Assembly (NCBI GenBank): GCA_038502055.1
Contig: JAXRKN010000040.1
Coordinates: 620,001-684,000 of the forward strand
Reading direction: 5' to 3'
Length of the DNA: 64,000 nucleotides
Source of the DNA: Tanytarsus gracilentus
Lineage: Eukaryota > Arthropoda > Insecta > Diptera > Chironomidae
In this document: positions 62,801 through 64,000 of the stretch, in pieces
Layout: each line of letters begins with the position of its first letter
Numbering within the stretch: the first letter of the stretch is position 1
Position numbers and translations under genes: made by a program
The notes under the pieces: generated by a model
What the model saw: the letters and a program-made list of their open reading frames with translations, nothing else
Databases searched by the model: none
What the model was told of the DNA's origin: nothing

Positions 62801-63430
62801 ATATATTCATGATTTTTTCTTAATAATTCATATATTCCTGTATTATTGCAGGTATCCTTCGCATGTACGAAATAGAAGAAATGTGTGCAAAAGACAAGTC
62901 ATATTTTGCTGGGATGCTGCAAAAAGATTTTACCTCATAGCGATGTCAAAATTTCATTTCGTTTGCATCGGAAATGGAAAATTTGCATTGACAGAAATAA
63001 ATTGTATCATTTTATCGCAAGAAATGTAAATAATCGATTACGAAGAAAAATTGAAAGATTAACAAATGTCAGCGAGAATATAAAATTGAAAATTTTCCTC
63101 CAAGCGACATTTTTCCTAACAAAAAAAAAGATGAGTACGGGAAAAAAATGTTGGATGCAGGAAGAGTCTAATAAAATTTCGCTCTAACGAACATTTGATG
63201 ATGACGCAAATCGATGTTCTCAAATTGATTGCTAACGATAATCAGATGCATCCAGGTTACTGTTTTTTTTTATGAATCGCGTCTCCATGGCGATGAAGCA
63301 ACGAGCTCGCTCTTGTAGATATATTAAAGTGAAATTTGTCTATAGAATTAATTGAAACCTTCCGCGCACAAACATTCACACTTCATAATTAAAATCTCGT
63401 TAACGTGTGAACAATTATTTTTTCAATCAT
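56848..63430. other. Intergenic upstream of CEPT1, no confident gene
   Basis: The left end should hold the CEPT1 promoter. The only items with some support are a 39-codon frame at 59567 directly behind a splice-acceptor-like tract and an open minus-strand frame just to its right (59663-59869), neither with a recognised family. The remainder is AT-rich with scattered short open frames. Confidence 0.4.
59567..59686 (+). CDS. Possible small ORF or terminal exon, unidentified
   Basis: ATG at 59567 opens 39 codons to TAA at 59684-59686. Just upstream, TTGTCTCTTTCCAG ending at 59562 is a good 3' splice site, and AATAAA overlaps the stop. The peptide starts MTLQSLFITNLRNLTL and ends SLPVQKEE. No domain is visible. 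It could be the last exon of an unseen plus-strand gene or chance. Confidence 0.22.
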   Translation: MTLQSLFITNLRNLTLYIRDKCASLKSVKALSLPVQKEE

Positions 63431-64000
63431 TCACATTTTTATTACATTTTTTGCCAGCTCTCGAAAATTTCCCCAAGGCATATCCAGACATAAATTATGG
63501 CCAAATTTTATTGTCATTCCCTTTAGTGTTTCTCCGGAATAGATAACATATAGCATATAAATTACCAAAGTTGATATACCAATAGCGGGGACCAAAAGTA
63601 TCGACGAAGAGATGACTGCGATATTTTCTCTTGATAGAGTCACCCTCTAAAAATCAATGAATGACACACATTTTCGAATTATTTTTTTTATCGAAGTGTC
63701 GTCATCGACACGAAACATTCAATGCAGTACGGCGCGGCATGAGAATGCGTAAATTATGTCAGGTTGTTGCATTCAATTAAGCAATATTGAAATTTTGCTA
63801 GTTATTGAGAACGCAAAACCGATTTAATTAATTAGTGAACGCATCAAATGAAAATGTGGATGGAAATATTAATCCTTTGGGTGTTTGTGAATAATTAATG
63901 TGTGTCGCTTAAATACATTTACCATCGAACGGCTTGTCATTGATATTCCCCGAAGGACAGTGAAAGCAAAATAAATTTTTAAGTCCTTCGTCAGTGACAT
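63431..64000 (-). CDS. Unidentified small one-span membrane protein, two exons at the window edge
   Basis: The last exon is 63646-63431, bounded by an acceptor (TTTTTAG) and ending in TGA. It encodes a hydrophobic segment (SSSILLVPAIGISTLVIYML) followed by YVIYSGETLKGM and a C-terminus NFRELAKNVIKM. The preceding exon ends at a GTAAATG donor at about 63922 and runs to the window edge. In the compatible phase it reads from an ATG at 64000 (MSLTKDLKIYFAFTVLRG), about 98 aa in all. A second frame is open across the same splice (CPSGNINDKPFDG into EGDSIKRKYR) and is also phase-compatible. The first is preferred for its longer reading and membrane span. The gene may extend beyond the window. No family is recognised. 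Confidence 0.35.

Noticed and set aside
1..64000. tRNA, rRNA and CRISPR arrays
   Set aside because: No cloverleaf-compatible A/B box pair, rRNA-like stretch or regularly spaced repeat-spacer array was recognised by eye. A covariance-model scan was not possible here.

Overview
The window is insect-like nuclear DNA, AT-rich, with short GT-AG introns (about 50-125 bp, some longer), AATAAA signals close to stop codons, and insect-type gene families (an MBF2-family secreted protein, a fatty acyl-CoA reductase relic, an ABCG half-transporter, a CUB/LDLa receptor). The small introns and family mix suggest a dipteran, perhaps a nematoceran midge or mosquito relative; this is inference. There is no bacterial gene organisation, no CRISPR array and no clear tRNA or rRNA. 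Layout from left to right: (1) 0.7-2.0 kb, minus: a decayed fatty acyl-CoA reductase whose fragments lie in order but in shifting frames. (2) 2.86-3.40 kb, plus: a complete two-exon MBF2-family secreted protein. (3) 3.4-15.8 kb: mostly non-coding, with a strong TATA box followed by a splice donor near 4 kb and two weak coding candidates. (4) 15.8-17.5 kb, plus: a two-exon, very acidic secreted protein of 534 aa. (5) 17.8-20.2 kb, minus: a complete four-exon ABCG1/4-like half-transporter of 594 aa. (6) 23.6-24.3 kb, plus: a single-exon secreted protein of 255 aa with no recognised family. (7) 24.8 kb: a long-armed inverted repeat. (8) 28.7-31.4 kb: two copies of a composite repeat, each a tandem array of units near 118 bp followed by a conserved tail. 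(9) 32.5-33.3 kb, plus: a complete four-exon GINS subunit Psf3. (10) 34.5-45.2 kb, minus: a large receptor-like gene with an LDLa domain, CUB-type regions, a second LDLa and one membrane span, probably related to fly culd. Fourteen coding exons are mapped; the initiator exon was not found. A hAT element with a perfect 8-bp target duplication sits in its largest intron. Its 3' end has two successive in-frame UGA-C stops, each followed by open, tail-like sequence. (11) 55.3-56.8 kb, minus: a complete three-exon choline/ethanolamine phosphotransferase. (12) 56.9-63.4 kb: mostly empty, then two exons of an unidentified one-span membrane protein at the right edge. The genes are independent units, not an operon: DNA replication (Psf3), phospholipid synthesis (CEPT1), lipid or sterol export (ABCG), cell-surface trafficking (CUB/LDLa) and three secreted insect-type proteins. 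The most unusual signal is the candidate double stop-codon readthrough in the CUB/LDLa gene.
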